NCBI GenBank assembly: GCA_946480085.1
Contig: CAMLHZ010000003.1
Span: 62,001-126,000, forward strand
Origin: an uncultured Flavobacteriales bacterium
GTDB lineage: Bacteria; Bacteroidota; Bacteroidia; Flavobacteriales; Crocinitomicaceae
Length of the DNA: 64,000 nt
Direction: 5' to 3'
Shown here: positions 43,988 through 53,783 of the stretch, piece after piece
Layout: the number at the start of each line of letters is the position of its first letter
Numbering within the stretch: the stretch's first letter is position 1
Position numbers and translations under genes: made by a program
The notes under the pieces: model-generated
What the model was told of the DNA's origin: nothing
The model's input: the letters and a program-made list of their open reading frames with translations, nothing else
Databases searched by the model: none

Positions 43988-44018
43988 CAAAAAAACCACC
44001 TGCTTTCACAGATGGTTT
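43988..44018 (-). terminator. Intrinsic terminator of the glycosyltransferase gene
   Basis: Minus-strand hairpin AACCATCTG/CAGGTGGTT (one G-T pair) followed by a T run. It lies 22 bp past the stop at 44041. Confidence 0.7.
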
Positions 44019-44040
44019 CAGTTTTTATTTGAAATGGATC

Positions 44041-45927
44041 TTACGATCTTTTCAATTCTTTCAATGTGCTGAAGAATACCAATCCGTATCCTGTAGCCAG
44101 CATCGCGTGGAACGGAACCATTCCGAAATCCATGTAGATTGCTCTATTCACTGCAGTGAAACCAAAAACAATCATCAAGATTCCTTCTCCGATCGTGATA
44201 AGTGAAATGCTCTTTTTGTCGTATTTGTTTCCTTTGAATTCCTTTTTGCTGTTTACATTGAATTTAGGAGTTCTTACAAACGAAGATTTAATTCCTAAAT
44301 AACCTTCCAATACAGCGACGGTGTTACTCAATGACAATCCTAGAGAAACAACAAGGAATTGGAAGAAACGACCAACAAAACGGAAGAAAGATGTAAATGT
44401 ATTGCTTGTTTTGTCGCGGTATGCCAACCAGTAGTAATACATTAAGAAAACAGTACTGGAAATAAATACCGAACCAAATTTAATGACGTAGTTCAAATCA
44501 GAGAAGCTGTCTTTGATATGCAATACTGCCAAGCTCATCAACGACATGATCAGAATGAAAACGAAAACTGAAGAATTGAAAAGGTGAGACATTCCGTGAA
44601 TACGGTCGCTCAATTTCACCCCTTTAAATGTTAAGATCGTTTTCCACATTTTTACGAAACATTCAGCTCCACCTTTCATCCAACGGTGCTGTTGTGCTTT
44701 CAATGCCGACATTGTAATTGGCAATTCAGCCGGTGCAACAATGTTTTCCATGTATTTGAATTTCCATCCGCGTAATTGTGCACGGTAGCTCAAATCCAAA
44801 TCTTCAGTCAGTGTATCGTGTTCCCAACCACCAGCGCTTTCAATACACTTTTTGCGCCATACACCGCCAGTTCCATTGAAATTGATAAAGTGTCCTGCTG
44901 CATTTCTACCACCTTGTTCAGCGGCAAAGTGACCATTCAAACCAAAAGCCTGAAGTTCTGTAAGCAATGAGTATTTTTTGTTCAAGTGTCCCCAACGCGT
45001 TTGTACTACTCCGATATCATCTGAATCGAAGTTTGGCATTACACGTTTCAACCAATCTGGTTCAGGAACGAAATCCGCATCAAAAATGGCAATGTAATCA
45101 CCTTTTACCTGATCCATTGCTGAATCAAGTGCTCCGGCTTTGTAACCGGTTCTGTCAACACGGTGAATGTGTGCAATTTGAATTCCGCGAGCGGCAACTT
45201 CAGCAACTTTTGCAGCGATAATATCTTTTGTTTCGTCCGTTGAATCGTCCAAAACCTGAATGTCGAATTTATCTCTTGGATAATCGAAAGCCGCACATGC
45301 TTCAATGATGCGTTCTGCAACATATTCTTCGTTATACATTGGCAACTGAATAGTTACTCTATGCGCGTTTTCAGGGTCAAACGGAATCTCAGGTTTAGTT
45401 GCCACCTTCTTTCTGTTTCTCGCATAAGCAATTGAAAGTGAAAGTTGAAGAATAGAGTAGAAGAATACCAAAACCAAACAAATACCATAAATCACCAAAA
45501 TGATCTTTGCCACAAGGTGTGACCAGTAATGTTCTTTCTCACCTGAATCTCCCCAGTTGAACAACCATGTTACTTTCGTTGAAGAGCGGAATGGATTCTT
45601 TTGATCCATTTTGTACTCTGATGTATGATCAGTATCGATTTTTACAACGAAAGTTTCTTCTTTATAGTTTTTATCCGCTACAGATAAGTTGAATTTTACG
45701 GTGTCTGCAGCCTCTAGCTGTACATCCTTGAAAAAGAATTTACCGTCAGCATCAGTAGTAGTAAGGTATTTCTTACCTGTTTTCTGGTTTACCAACTGAA
45801 CTGGAACATCATCCAATGCACCGTCGGTTCTTAAGTCACGGAAATAACCAGAAACGTCGCGTTTCATTTGTGCCATTGAAGTCAATGAAATCAACGCAAC
45901 GACTAAAACAAGAAGCGGTCTTGTCAT
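44041..45927 (-). CDS. Cellulose-synthase-like glycosyltransferase with exported head
   Basis: 628 residues from ATG 45927, where a signal peptide begins (MTRPLLVLVVALISLTSMAQ); an upstream start at 45996 is unlikely. A beta-sandwich domain of the carboxypeptidase-regulatory type (about 25-115) precedes a transmembrane segment (about 140-165). The family 2 transferase follows with DDSTDE (about 227), DAD (about 280), and QQHRW (about 412), then several C-terminal helices. It would polymerise a sugar at the inner membrane, with the N-terminal domain outside. The product is unknown. The layout of an extracytoplasmic head before a glycosyltransferase is unusual. Confidence 0.85.
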   Translation of the reverse strand: MTRPLLVLVVALISLTSMAQMKRDVSGYFRDLRTDGALDDVPVQLVNQKTGKKYLTTTDADGKFFFKDVQLEAADTVKFNLSVADKNYKEETFVVKIDTDHTSEYKMDQKNPFRSSTKVTWLFNWGDSGEKEHYWSHLVAKIILVIYGICLVLVFFYSILQLSLSIAYARNRKKVATKPEIPFDPENAHRVTIQLPMYNEEYVAERIIEACAAFDYPRDKFDIQVLDDSTDETKDIIAAKVAEVAARGIQIAHIHRVDRTGYKAGALDSAMDQVKGDYIAIFDADFVPEPDWLKRVMPNFDSDDIGVVQTRWGHLNKKYSLLTELQAFGLNGHFAAEQGGRNAAGHFINFNGTGGVWRKKCIESAGGWEHDTLTEDLDLSYRAQLRGWKFKYMENIVAPAELPITMSALKAQQHRWMKGGAECFVKMWKTILTFKGVKLSDRIHGMSHLFNSSVFVFILIMSLMSLAVLHIKDSFSDLNYVIKFGSVFISSTVFLMYYYWLAYRDKTSNTFTSFFRFVGRFFQFLVVSLGLSLSNTVAVLEGYLGIKSSFVRTPKFNVNSKKEFKGNKYDKKSISLITIGEGILMIVFGFTAVNRAIYMDFGMVPFHAMLATGYGLVFFSTLKELKRS

Positions 45928-45981
45928 GTAAAAAGTGTTTTTAGTGTGTGCTCCAAAAATATTGGAAACCGCAAAAGTAAT

Positions 45982-46057
45982 AAAAATCAAAGTCAAAAGA
46001 GGACTTTCCCGAAACTTCGGGATTCAACCATCTTTTGACTTTTAACTTTTGATTTTT
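45982..46057. repeat. Intergenic long palindrome (TCAAAAG type)
   Basis: Arms AAAAATCAAAGTCAAAAGA and its inverted variant around CCCGAAACTTCGGG (46008-46021). It lies between two minus-strand genes and may also stop transcription from kbl. Confidence 0.6.
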
Positions 46058-46060
46058 GCT

Positions 46061-47251
46061 TTACTTTATTACGTTCAATTCTTTCCCAACTTTGATGAAC
46101 GCTGCAATTGCTTTGTCCAAATCTTCGATAGAATGAGCAGCAGAAATTTGTGTTCTGATACGAGCTGCACCTTTTGCTACAACTGGATAGAAGAATCCGA
46201 TAGCATAAACACCTTCTTGCAATAATTTATCGGCGAACTGTTGAGACAATGCAGCATCGTACAACATAATCGGAACGATAGGAGAATCTCCGGGTTTGAT
46301 ATCAAAACCAGCTGCGATAATTCTTTCCTTGAAATATTTTGTGTTCGATTCTAACTTATCGCGTAACTCAGTTGAGCTTCCTAAGATGTCGAACACTTTG
46401 TTAGCTGCACCAACGATAGAAGGAGCAAGAGAGTTTGAGAATAAGTATGGACGAGAACGTTGACGTAGCAATTCAATAACTTCTTTCTTTCCGGTTGTAT
46501 AACCACCCATTGCCCCACCAAGTGCTTTTCCTAAAGTTCCTGTAACGATATCAACGCGATCCATACAGTTGTGGTATTCAGGAACACCACGACCCGTTTT
46601 TCCAATAAAACCAGCACTGTGACATTCGTCAGTCATTACCAATGCATCGTATTTATCAGCCAAATCACAGATTTCGTTCATACGAGCAATATCTCCGTCC
46701 ATAGAGAAAACGCCATCTGTAACAATAATTCTATGACGTTGAGCTTGCGCTTTAATCAATTGTGCTTCCAAATCAGCCATGTCGCTGTGTTTGTAACGGT
46801 AACGAGCTGCTTTACACAAACGGATTCCATCAATGATAGAAGCGTGGTTCAATTCGTCAGAAATGATTGCATCTTCTTCTCCAAAAAGAGGCTCGAAAAC
46901 ACCACCATTTGCATCGAAAGCTGCTGCATAAAGAATCGTGTCTTCTGTTCCGTAGAACTTGGCAATTTTTGCTTCTAATTCTTTATGAATATCTTGTGTA
47001 CCACAAATAAAACGAACAGAAGACATTCCGAAACCGTGCGTATCCAAAGCATCTTTTGCCGCTTGAATCACTTCAGGATGTGAAGAAAGTCCCAAATAAT
47101 TATTAGCACACATAATCACCACTTCATCACCTGAACTAACATTTACACGTGCTCCTTGCGGAGTAGTAATGATGCGCTCGCGCTTAAAAATTCCTCCTTC
47201 TTGTATCGCATTTAGTTCACCAGAAAGGTGCTCTTTTATTTTTCCGTACAT
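46061..47251 (-). CDS. kbl: Glycine C-acetyltransferase (2-amino-3-ketobutyrate CoA ligase)
   Basis: A PLP enzyme that splits 2-amino-3-ketobutyrate with CoA into glycine and acetyl-CoA in threonine breakdown. The 396-residue length and the motifs are those of Kbl: [37 protein letters not shown] and the PLP Lys242 in [10 protein letters not shown]. Its usual partner, threonine dehydrogenase (tdh), is not adjacent here. A promoter element TATCTTTG is present on the minus strand just upstream. Confidence 0.96.
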   Translation of the reverse strand: MYGKIKEHLSGELNAIQEGGIFKRERIITTPQGARVNVSSGDEVVIMCANNYLGLSSHPEVIQAAKDALDTHGFGMSSVRFICGTQDIHKELEAKIAKFYGTEDTILYAAAFDANGGVFEPLFGEEDAIISDELNHASIIDGIRLCKAARYRYKHSDMADLEAQLIKAQAQRHRIIVTDGVFSMDGDIARMNEICDLADKYDALVMTDECHSAGFIGKTGRGVPEYHNCMDRVDIVTGTLGKALGGAMGGYTTGKKEVIELLRQRSRPYLFSNSLAPSIVGAANKVFDILGSSTELRDKLESNTKYFKERIIAAGFDIKPGDSPIVPIMLYDAALSQQFADKLLQEGVYAIGFFYPVVAKGAARIRTQISAAHSIEDLDKAIAAFIKVGKELNVIK

Positions 47252-47270
47252 AATTTCGTGTTTAGTGGGA

Positions 47271-47278
47271 CAAAGATA
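47271..47278 (-). promoter_or_regulatory. -7 promoter element for kbl
   Basis: On the minus strand this reads TATCTTTG, a perfect TAnnTTTG element, 20 bp before the kbl ATG. A clear -33 TTTG is missing at the right distance; only a T-rich TTTTC is there. Confidence 0.45.
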
Positions 47279-47329
47279 ATTTTAATTGAGAATTGAAAAT
47301 GGAAAATTAAAAAGAGAAATATGCGCCAA

Positions 47330-47412
47330 TAATGATCAATTATTAATTGTCAAGATAGCTTTCGGTTTTGGAGTCGGAATTGATAATTAAATCATTTATA
47401 ATTGATAATTAT
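47330..47412. repeat. Intergenic AT-rich palindrome, copy 2
   Basis: Inverted variants of TTAATTGTCAAGATAGC and AATTGATAATTAAATCATT. It resembles 2161-2245 and shares TAATTGTCAAG with 52009-52085. Confidence 0.55.
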
Positions 47413-48440
47413 TGTTCGACCCACACCTTAGCACCTTCTGAGCAATTGGTGCAAATGTCGATTTGATTTCTATCGGTCAATACTGCTTTTCGGAAACCAA
47501 CGTATTCTTCACTTTTCCAGATTTGGTTGAAGGATTGCGTTTTCAAAGAACCAAGTGGATGTTCAGCATCCTTATCAAAGCAGCACGGAACAACTTGACC
47601 GTCGAAAGTGATCACACTTGAACTCCACATGCGCCAACAGTGATTTCCACCAACAAATTTCACGCGATAGGTTCCATCTTTTTGCTTGATATAACGAGAA
47701 TATTCCTCGTTTTCAGGAATCAATTCGTTTCCGTTTTCATAGTTGTAAACCTGAGCAGTTTTGAAGCGTACTTCGTCTATTCCAATTTCGTCGGCCAATT
47801 GTTGAACTTCTTCAACCTGATGTTCGTTCGCTTTCACCACCAAAAACTGAAAAATGAGGTAAGGCGTCTGACTTTTCAATTCCTCTTTCGCTTTTGTTAG
47901 CGCTTTTGAGCCGTCGATTACTTTTTGCAAAGTGCCGTTAACTCTATACGATTCATATGTTTCTTGTGTAAGACCGTCTATGGAAATGATCAATCGATCC
48001 AAACCCGACTCAACAATTTCCTTCGCTTTTTTATCGTCAATGAAATGCGCATTGGTTGATGTTGCCGTATATATCCGTTTTTGTTTTGCGCTTTTCACAA
48101 TCTCCAAAAATTGAGGATGCAAAAATGGTTCGCCCTGAAAATAATAGTTGATGTAAAAAACAGTCGGTGCCAATTGATCCAGCCACTGTCTGTGTTCTGT
48201 TAGATCCAATTTTCCGGTAGGTCGGGTAAAGATCTTTAAACCACTCGGACAGGCCGGACAACCTAAATTGCAAGCCGTAGTTGGTTCGATACTTAAGGAA
48301 AACGGTTTCCCGAAAGTTAACGCTCGTTTGGTAATCCTTGAATAATAGAAGCTGAATTTCAGCGCGACCAAATTGAAAAAACGACGAACACTGAGGTGTC
48401 TCAAAATATTCAAATTATCGTTTCGTCGGGCGTTCTGCAT
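47409..48440 (-). CDS. Radical SAM / SPASM protein
   Basis: 343 residues from ATG 48440; an upstream start at 48527 would add an unrelated basic tail. The radical SAM cluster CNLGCPAC has Cys57, 61 and 64, followed by GEPFLHP. The C-terminal SPASM region has CCFD and CTNCSEG for auxiliary iron-sulfur clusters. Such enzymes modify peptides, cofactors or other substrates; no precursor peptide gene is visible nearby, so the substrate is unknown. It stands alone between intergenic repeats. Confidence 0.87.
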   Translation of the reverse strand: MQNARRNDNLNILRHLSVRRFFNLVALKFSFYYSRITKRALTFGKPFSLSIEPTTACNLGCPACPSGLKIFTRPTGKLDLTEHRQWLDQLAPTVFYINYYFQGEPFLHPQFLEIVKSAKQKRIYTATSTNAHFIDDKKAKEIVESGLDRLIISIDGLTQETYESYRVNGTLQKVIDGSKALTKAKEELKSQTPYLIFQFLVVKANEHQVEEVQQLADEIGIDEVRFKTAQVYNYENGNELIPENEEYSRYIKQKDGTYRVKFVGGNHCWRMWSSSVITFDGQVVPCCFDKDAEHPLGSLKTQSFNQIWKSEEYVGFRKAVLTDRNQIDICTNCSEGAKVWVEQ

Positions 48441-48678
48441 GGTACAAACGAAAGTACGGAGAATCAGAGGAAAACGGAAAGACAAAAGAGGAAAGTTGAA
48501 ATCGAATGAATGATTTAATCTCTTCATTTCGTTTTTACCCTGAATATCATAGGTTTTGAACTTGCTTTCAATCTTGGCTAAATATTTGTGGAAACCGACC
48601 GACTTCGGACGATCAAGTAATATTAACTTTACTGTAACTTTTTAGGATCGTTTTAGTCTGAAAAGCAACACCCCAACT

Positions 48679-51060
48679 ATGAAAAACTGTTTACTCGCGC
48701 TTAGCGTGGTTTTTATTTCCATTTCAGCCAACGCTCAAAAAATACAGGTTGTTGACCTAGAAACAGGTGAACCCATTCCGTTTACGAAAATTACTTGTGA
48801 GAGCAAAACCCTTCTTGCAGATATTGATGGTTATTTTACGATTGATTGTAAAAAGTCAAATGCTGCCTTTCACGTTACGGGCTATCGTGATACAACCATT
48901 TTACTAACGAACCAGCTTTCTATTGGTCTTCAATCTTCAGGCAAATCACTGGATGAAGTGGTGATCTCGAGTGTTGATGAGGAAGCGAATCGCATTATGT
49001 CGAAAGCGGCCGACAACCGAAAATCGAATCATCCCAATGGAAAATCATCATACATCTACAATGGCTACAGCAAGTTTTATGTAACCATGAATCCTGAGGC
49101 TCTGGCGAAAATTCCAGCGGATACAAAAGACAGTAATCTCCTTGAAATGAAGAAATTCTTCGATGGACAGCATTTGTTTTTGATGGAAAGCACAACTAAA
49201 AAATATTTTGAACCACCGTTTCGAGAAAAAGAAGAGATAACTGCGTACAAAGTTTCTGGTTTCAAAGATCCCACATTTTCCACTTTTGCGAGTGAACTTC
49301 AAACGTTTCATTTTTATGAAAATCAGTTCAGCATTTTTGGTGAAACCTTTATTAGTCCAATTGCTTTCGGGAATACACGACGTTATGTTTTTCAATTGAT
49401 GGAAACCATTGTTTCGGAAAGCGGAGATTCTACATTCCATATTAAGTTTCGTCCTCAAAAAGACAAAAATTTTGAAGGATTGCGAGGAGAGATTTTTATT
49501 AACTCGAGGAACTACGCCATTGAAAAAGTAATTGCTGCACCTGCCGAGAAAAAGGAAACGTTTTATGCGAAGATCACTCAGGAATATCAATATGTGGAAG
49601 GTCGTTGGTTTCCTGCAAAATTGTCTACCGAAGCTGTTTTTGCTTCTTTGAAGGTGACGGATTCAATTCCCGATGCCTACATGATTGCTAAAGGAACAAC
49701 GTACATTGAAGATTTGAAGTACGATGTTGATATGAAAGGTGAGAAGTTTAATGCTGCTACTGTGATTACCAATATCGATGCTGGAGATAAAGATTCAGCT
49801 CATTGGGAGAAAGAACGGGTAAATGAGCTTTCCGAGAAGGAGGAACGAACCTACGAATTGATAGATAGTATTGGTAAGGTATACAAGTTCGATAAAAAAA
49901 TGGGATTCATTAGCTCATTAGCCAGTGGAAAGATTCCAATCGGTTATGCGCAGCTTGATTTGGCGCGATTGTTCAATTATCATGAATACGAAGGTTACCG
50001 TTTTGGTTTGGGATTGGAGAATAGTCCGAAACTGATGAAACGAGTGACCATTGGTGGTTATGGTGCTTACGGAAATCGGGATAAAGCCTGGAAGTACGGA
50101 ACATACATGAGTGTATTACTTTCACCTAAACGGTTTCTGAAAATGGACATGCGCTATCAAGATGATATTGCAGAACGTGGAGGTTCTATTTTCTATCCGC
50201 AGCGAGATGTGATTCAATTGAATTCGGTTTATCAGGATTTCTATATCTCCAAAATGGACAAACAGCGCATTGCTTCGGTTGGATTGAATGGGTATTTCCG
50301 TCCAACACTGGGTTGGAGAATAGGAACATCTTATCAACGAGTTACGTTTACTCAGGATTATTGGTTCAAGTTGAACGACGATACATTGCGGAAATTGGAT
50401 CAGCACGAGATCAGTGGTGAATTGGTTTGGGGAATTGGCGACAAAGTGACTTTTTTAGCTGGTAAACGTGTTGTAACGGCATCCAATAAACCACATTTTC
50501 GGTTTGCAGCAGTGCTTGGTTTAAAAGGATTGGAAATGAGTACCCTAAACTACCAACGTTTTGCCCTGGAAGTTACACAACGTGTTCAAATTCGTGCAGC
50601 TGGTTTACTGCAATTGAAGTTGATGGGAAGTCAAACATTGGGTAATGTTCCTTTATTTATGCTGAATGCAGCTTCGGGAACCGGAGGAAATTGGAATTTA
50701 TCTGTTCCAAATTCATTTGAGACGATGTCGGCTTCTACGTTTTACAACGATAAGTTCACAGCGTTTTTCGTTCGATACACTACAAAGAGCTTGAAAACGA
50801 ATCTGAAATGGACAGCCCCACGATTGGGAGTTCATTACGCTATGGGAACCGGAAGTTTCTCAAATGCTGAAAATCACAACGTGGTGGTTCCTGATATGCG
50901 AAAAGGATATTACGAAACAGGAGCATTTCTGGAAAATGTCTTGATTTTAAATACTTCAGGATTTGGTATTGGTGCGTTTGTTCCATTCGGAGCATTGGTT
51001 TCACCGGATTTATCTAAAACACTTACACTGAAGCTTGCATTTACTTTTGTGTTGAATTAG
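48679..51060 (+). CDS. DUF5686 outer-membrane protein
   Basis: A 793-residue protein. Signal peptide to about residue 19 (SANAQ), then a carboxypeptidase-regulatory-like domain (about 22-95) that contains a STDE-like anchoring style, then DUF5686 (ANRIMSKAADNRKSNHPNG at about 104-122), and a beta-barrel C-terminal half ending in LAFTFVLN. This family is widespread in Bacteroidota; a role in the outer membrane is likely and function is unknown. It stands alone, with a hairpin element after its stop. Confidence 0.85.
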   Translation: MKNCLLALSVVFISISANAQKIQVVDLETGEPIPFTKITCESKTLLADIDGYFTIDCKKSNAAFHVTGYRDTTILLTNQLSIGLQSSGKSLDEVVISSVDEEANRIMSKAADNRKSNHPNGKSSYIYNGYSKFYVTMNPEALAKIPADTKDSNLLEMKKFFDGQHLFLMESTTKKYFEPPFREKEEITAYKVSGFKDPTFSTFASELQTFHFYENQFSIFGETFISPIAFGNTRRYVFQLMETIVSESGDSTFHIKFRPQKDKNFEGLRGEIFINSRNYAIEKVIAAPAEKKETFYAKITQEYQYVEGRWFPAKLSTEAVFASLKVTDSIPDAYMIAKGTTYIEDLKYDVDMKGEKFNAATVITNIDAGDKDSAHWEKERVNELSEKEERTYELIDSIGKVYKFDKKMGFISSLASGKIPIGYAQLDLARLFNYHEYEGYRFGLGLENSPKLMKRVTIGGYGAYGNRDKAWKYGTYMSVLLSPKRFLKMDMRYQDDIAERGGSIFYPQRDVIQLNSVYQDFYISKMDKQRIASVGLNGYFRPTLGWRIGTSYQRVTFTQDYWFKLNDDTLRKLDQHEISGELVWGIGDKVTFLAGKRVVTASNKPHFRFAAVLGLKGLEMSTLNYQRFALEVTQRVQIRAAGLLQLKLMGSQTLGNVPLFMLNAASGTGGNWNLSVPNSFETMSASTFYNDKFTAFFVRYTTKSLKTNLKWTAPRLGVHYAMGTGSFSNAENHNVVVPDMRKGYYETGAFLENVLILNTSGFGIGAFVPFGALVSPDLSKTLTLKLAFTFVLN

Positions 51061-51072
51061 TAGCATATTTTG

Positions 51073-51138
51073 TCTCCTCCCTTGAGAAGAGCAAGCGCTG
51101 CTTGTGATGAATATTAAAGGAGGGTGGTCATCCCTCTT
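51073..51138. repeat. CTCCTCCCTT intergenic hairpin element
   Basis: CTCCTCCCTT pairs with AAAGGAGGG about 30 bp later, with CCCTCTTTTT after. It separates two convergent genes and may terminate transcription of the DUF5686 gene. Confidence 0.5.
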
Positions 51139-51158
51139 TTTAAGTGAGAAGAGCGAAA

Positions 51159-51983
51159 CTATAAGTGGATGTGCTCTGCAACAATATCTTCTCCCAGAAA
51201 AGTGGAAGCTTTTGCTGAAAAATCAGTTGCGTTTTCTGTAGTGAGGTATCTCGTTTTGGATTCCTTTGAACAAAGTGCATCAATTTCCGGATGTCGCTGC
51301 ATGTAGTCTACTAAACTATTCGCAACAAGTTCACCTTGAGCAATGACTTGAATATTGTCAGGAAGCAATTCTTCCAAACGATGCTTGATCAATGGGTAAT
51401 GTGTACAAGCAAGTAATATCGTATCGATTTTGGGATCTTGTTGTAGAAGTGAAATTAAATCCTGCTGTAAGAAAAATGTGCCGCCAGGAGAATCGAACGC
51501 ATTGTTTTCAATGAGCGGAACCCACATAGGACATGCTTGTTGGGTGACGATTAACTCCGGAGACATCTTACCCAACTCAATAATGTAGCTTTCCGATTTC
51601 ACTGTTCCTTCAGTACCTAGAATTCCAACATGTTTGGAGCTTGTGCTCTTTTCCAACGCCTCCGTACTCGGACGAATAACTCCCAGAACCCTTTTCGTGC
51701 TATCTAAGAGCGGTAATTGTTTTTGCTGAATGTTTCGAAGTGCTTTTGCTGAAGCTGTATTACACGCCAAAATAACCAGCGAACAACCCTCGTCGAACAA
51801 ATGTTGAACAGCTTCCCAGGTGTATTCGTAGATGACATCAAAACTCCGCGAACCATATGGCGCACGAGCGTTGTCACCCAAATACAGATAATCGTACTGT
51901 GGAAGTTTCTTTCGTAACTCACTTAGAACAGATAATCCTCCGTATCCGGAATCAAAAACACCAATTGGACCAGCTTTAGTCAT
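51159..51983 (-). CDS. murI: Glutamate racemase
   Basis: Converts L- to D-glutamate for peptidoglycan. The 274-residue protein shows GVFDSGYGGLSVLSEL at the start, GDNARAPYG, the first catalytic Cys in ACNTASAKAL (about 75) and the second in LLACTHYPLIK (about 186). Length is normal. The nearest cell-wall cluster is uppS-bamA at 54-57 kb. Confidence 0.96.
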   Translation of the reverse strand: MTKAGPIGVFDSGYGGLSVLSELRKKLPQYDYLYLGDNARAPYGSRSFDVIYEYTWEAVQHLFDEGCSLVILACNTASAKALRNIQQKQLPLLDSTKRVLGVIRPSTEALEKSTSSKHVGILGTEGTVKSESYIIELGKMSPELIVTQQACPMWVPLIENNAFDSPGGTFFLQQDLISLLQQDPKIDTILLACTHYPLIKHRLEELLPDNIQVIAQGELVANSLVDYMQRHPEIDALCSKESKTRYLTTENATDFSAKASTFLGEDIVAEHIHL

Positions 51984-52008
51984 GGTTCAAAAGTAATGAG
52001 AAATAGAA

Positions 52009-52085
52009 TGAATTATCAATTATGAATGAACTAATTGTCAAGTCCCTGCTATCTTGATAATTCATCATTATTACATTCATAATTA
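52009..52085. repeat. Intergenic AT-rich palindrome, copy 3
   Basis: Long inverted repeat built from ATTATCAATTATGAATGA and TTGATAATTCATCATT, with TAATTGTCAAG and CTATCTTGA in the centre. It resembles the copies at 2161-2245 and 47330-47412. Confidence 0.55.
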
Positions 52086-52088
52086 CCT

Positions 52089-52967
52089 TTACCCAAACTG
52101 TACCGAAGTCATATTCAAGCTGCCCCCAACCAATTCATCATTGAAAAGGGCAATATTGTCTTTTTCATCAGAAACACCCAAGGTGTATATCAATGGATAG
52201 TAATGGTCGGGAGTGGGAATTGCCAATGCTACTGAACTTCCTAGTTTTTGGTAATCTATAAGTGATTGGTGGTTTTTTTCCTGAACCAATTTTTTGAATA
52301 GTTCATGAGCTTCAATTGCCCAGTCATAACCGTAGTTGGGTTCATTGAGTTTATTCCAGGCAACTTTTCCAAGATTGTGAACCATATTTCCGCTTCCAAT
52401 GATCAGAACGCCCATTTTTCGTAATTCTTTTAATTGTTTTGCGAGTTCGTAGTGATATTGTGCGGGTTGATTGTAATCGATACTTAATTGTAAAACCGGA
52501 ACATATGCATTCGGATACATATGTCGAACAACGGTCCATGTTCCATGATCTAATCCCCATTCGTGATCCAAACCAACCGATGTAGACGTTATCAGGTTCT
52601 TGGTTTGCTCAGCTACAAGAGGTGACCCCGGAGCTTTGTATTGCACGTCGAACAACTCTTGTGGGAAACCACCAAAATCGTGAATCGTTTTGGGTTGTTC
52701 CATGGCCGTAATGTATGTTCCTCGCGTTAACCAATGTGCTGAGATCACCAAAACAGCCTTGGGAGTTGGCAAATGTTCCACCTGCTTTTTCCATTGCTGT
52801 GAAAAGTTGTTGTCTTCAATTCCGTTCATTGGCGAACCGTGTCCGATAAACAAAACGGGATAAGTATAATCTTCTTCAGAAAGAAGGTTTTTGAGCGATA
52901 GGGCAGAGCCCAGGCTTCCAAGTGCGGCAAATCCTAGCATAGATCGAATAAATGATTTACGTTCCAT
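52089..52967 (-). CDS. 4,5-DOPA dioxygenase-type extradiol protein
   Basis: A 292-residue protein of the class III extradiol dioxygenase family (DODA/YgiD). Motifs: LFIGHGSPMNG with an iron-binding His, SAHWLTRGTYIT, GLDHGTWTVVRHMYP and GSGNMVHNLG. An N-terminal segment (MERKSFIRSMLGFAALG) not found in YgiD looks like a short twin-arginine-less signal, so the enzyme may be exported or membrane-linked. True substrate unknown; DOPA-like aromatic rings are the family's substrates. Confidence 0.88.
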   Translation of the reverse strand: MERKSFIRSMLGFAALGSLGSALSLKNLLSEEDYTYPVLFIGHGSPMNGIEDNNFSQQWKKQVEHLPTPKAVLVISAHWLTRGTYITAMEQPKTIHDFGGFPQELFDVQYKAPGSPLVAEQTKNLITSTSVGLDHEWGLDHGTWTVVRHMYPNAYVPVLQLSIDYNQPAQYHYELAKQLKELRKMGVLIIGSGNMVHNLGKVAWNKLNEPNYGYDWAIEAHELFKKLVQEKNHQSLIDYQKLGSSVALAIPTPDHYYPLIYTLGVSDEKDNIALFNDELVGGSLNMTSVQFG

Positions 52968-53035
52968 GGTGCTAATTTACGAAAAATATAATTACCATGG
53001 TAAATAATTGAAGCTTAACGAAAACATGAATTCAT

Positions 53036-53057
53036 GATTTTACGAATTCGTGAAATC
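53036..53057. repeat. Intergenic palindrome GATTTTACGAATTCG
   Basis: GATTTTACGAATTCGTGAAATC is 20/22 self-complementary. It lies in the gap after the dioxygenase start; part of the dispersed intergenic hairpin set. Confidence 0.4.
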
Positions 53058-53163
53058 ACGTTCTCAAAAATCAATTGTTAGATTGAGCCTGACTGTCAAA
53101 TGCCTTCAGTCAAACATGTGATTCCGGCGAGAGGAGGAATCGTATCGAAATTTGACTGCAAAG

Positions 53164-53205
53164 AAAAACCCCGTAGTGATGGAAACATCTACTACGGGGT
53201 TTTTA
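53164..53205 (-). terminator. Terminator of the ompH gene
   Basis: AAAAACCCCGTAGT and ACTACGGGGTTTTT arms around a 13-nt loop; T runs on both strands. It follows the minus-strand gene ending at 53224. Confidence 0.85.
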
Positions 53206-53223
53206 TATCGTTTAAAGTACTTA

Positions 53224-53730
53224 TTACTTGATAGCGTCAAGTCTAAGAACTTCTGTAATTACTTCGTTGGTTATATCCGTTCCACCTGAGTTGAACAAAA
53301 GCACCGATTCGTCGATTACGTAATTCAGTTTTTTGGCAGTTGAAACTGTGTTTACAGCTTTCTTCACCATATCCAATGTTTTCTTATTTAACTCAGCAGA
53401 ATACATTTGCAAATCACGATCAATTGATTGCTCACGTGTTTGGATACGTGTTTGAAGATCACGAATTTGTCCTTCGTAGCTGCGCTTTACTAAGTCAGAC
53501 CATTCCGGGTGAGCTTGGTAAAAAGCAATCATTGTTTGCAATGTGCTATCCATATCAGTTAATTCTTTTACTCCATTTTGTTCGATCAATCCAATTTCCT
53601 GAATTGCTTTTTTACGAGATGGAATTGTGTCAAGAACTTTTTGCGAGTTAACGTGACCCATTTTAGATTGAGCGTTAACAGATGTAATTGAGATAACTGC
53701 TAATAAAAGGGCGAAAAATAGTTTTTTCAT
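53224..53730 (-). CDS. OmpH/Skp-like periplasmic chaperone
   Basis: A 168-residue periplasmic chaperone that protects unfolded outer-membrane proteins on their way to BamA. Signal peptide (about 1-20, SVNAQ), then a long coiled-coil region (QEIGLIEQNGVKELTDM, QIRDLQTRIQTREQSIDR). Paralogue of the next gene upstream (53784-54299), 53 bp away. Together with bamA and uppS it forms an envelope-assembly operon. Confidence 0.88.
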   Translation of the reverse strand: MKKLFFALLLAVISITSVNAQSKMGHVNSQKVLDTIPSRKKAIQEIGLIEQNGVKELTDMDSTLQTMIAFYQAHPEWSDLVKRSYEGQIRDLQTRIQTREQSIDRDLQMYSAELNKKTLDMVKKAVNTVSTAKKLNYVIDESVLLFNSGGTDITNEVITEVLRLDAIK

Positions 53731-53783
53731 TGTTTTTGTTGTGTTTTGTGTTGTTTATGGTCGATTCAGTTGAATCTGCTTAC

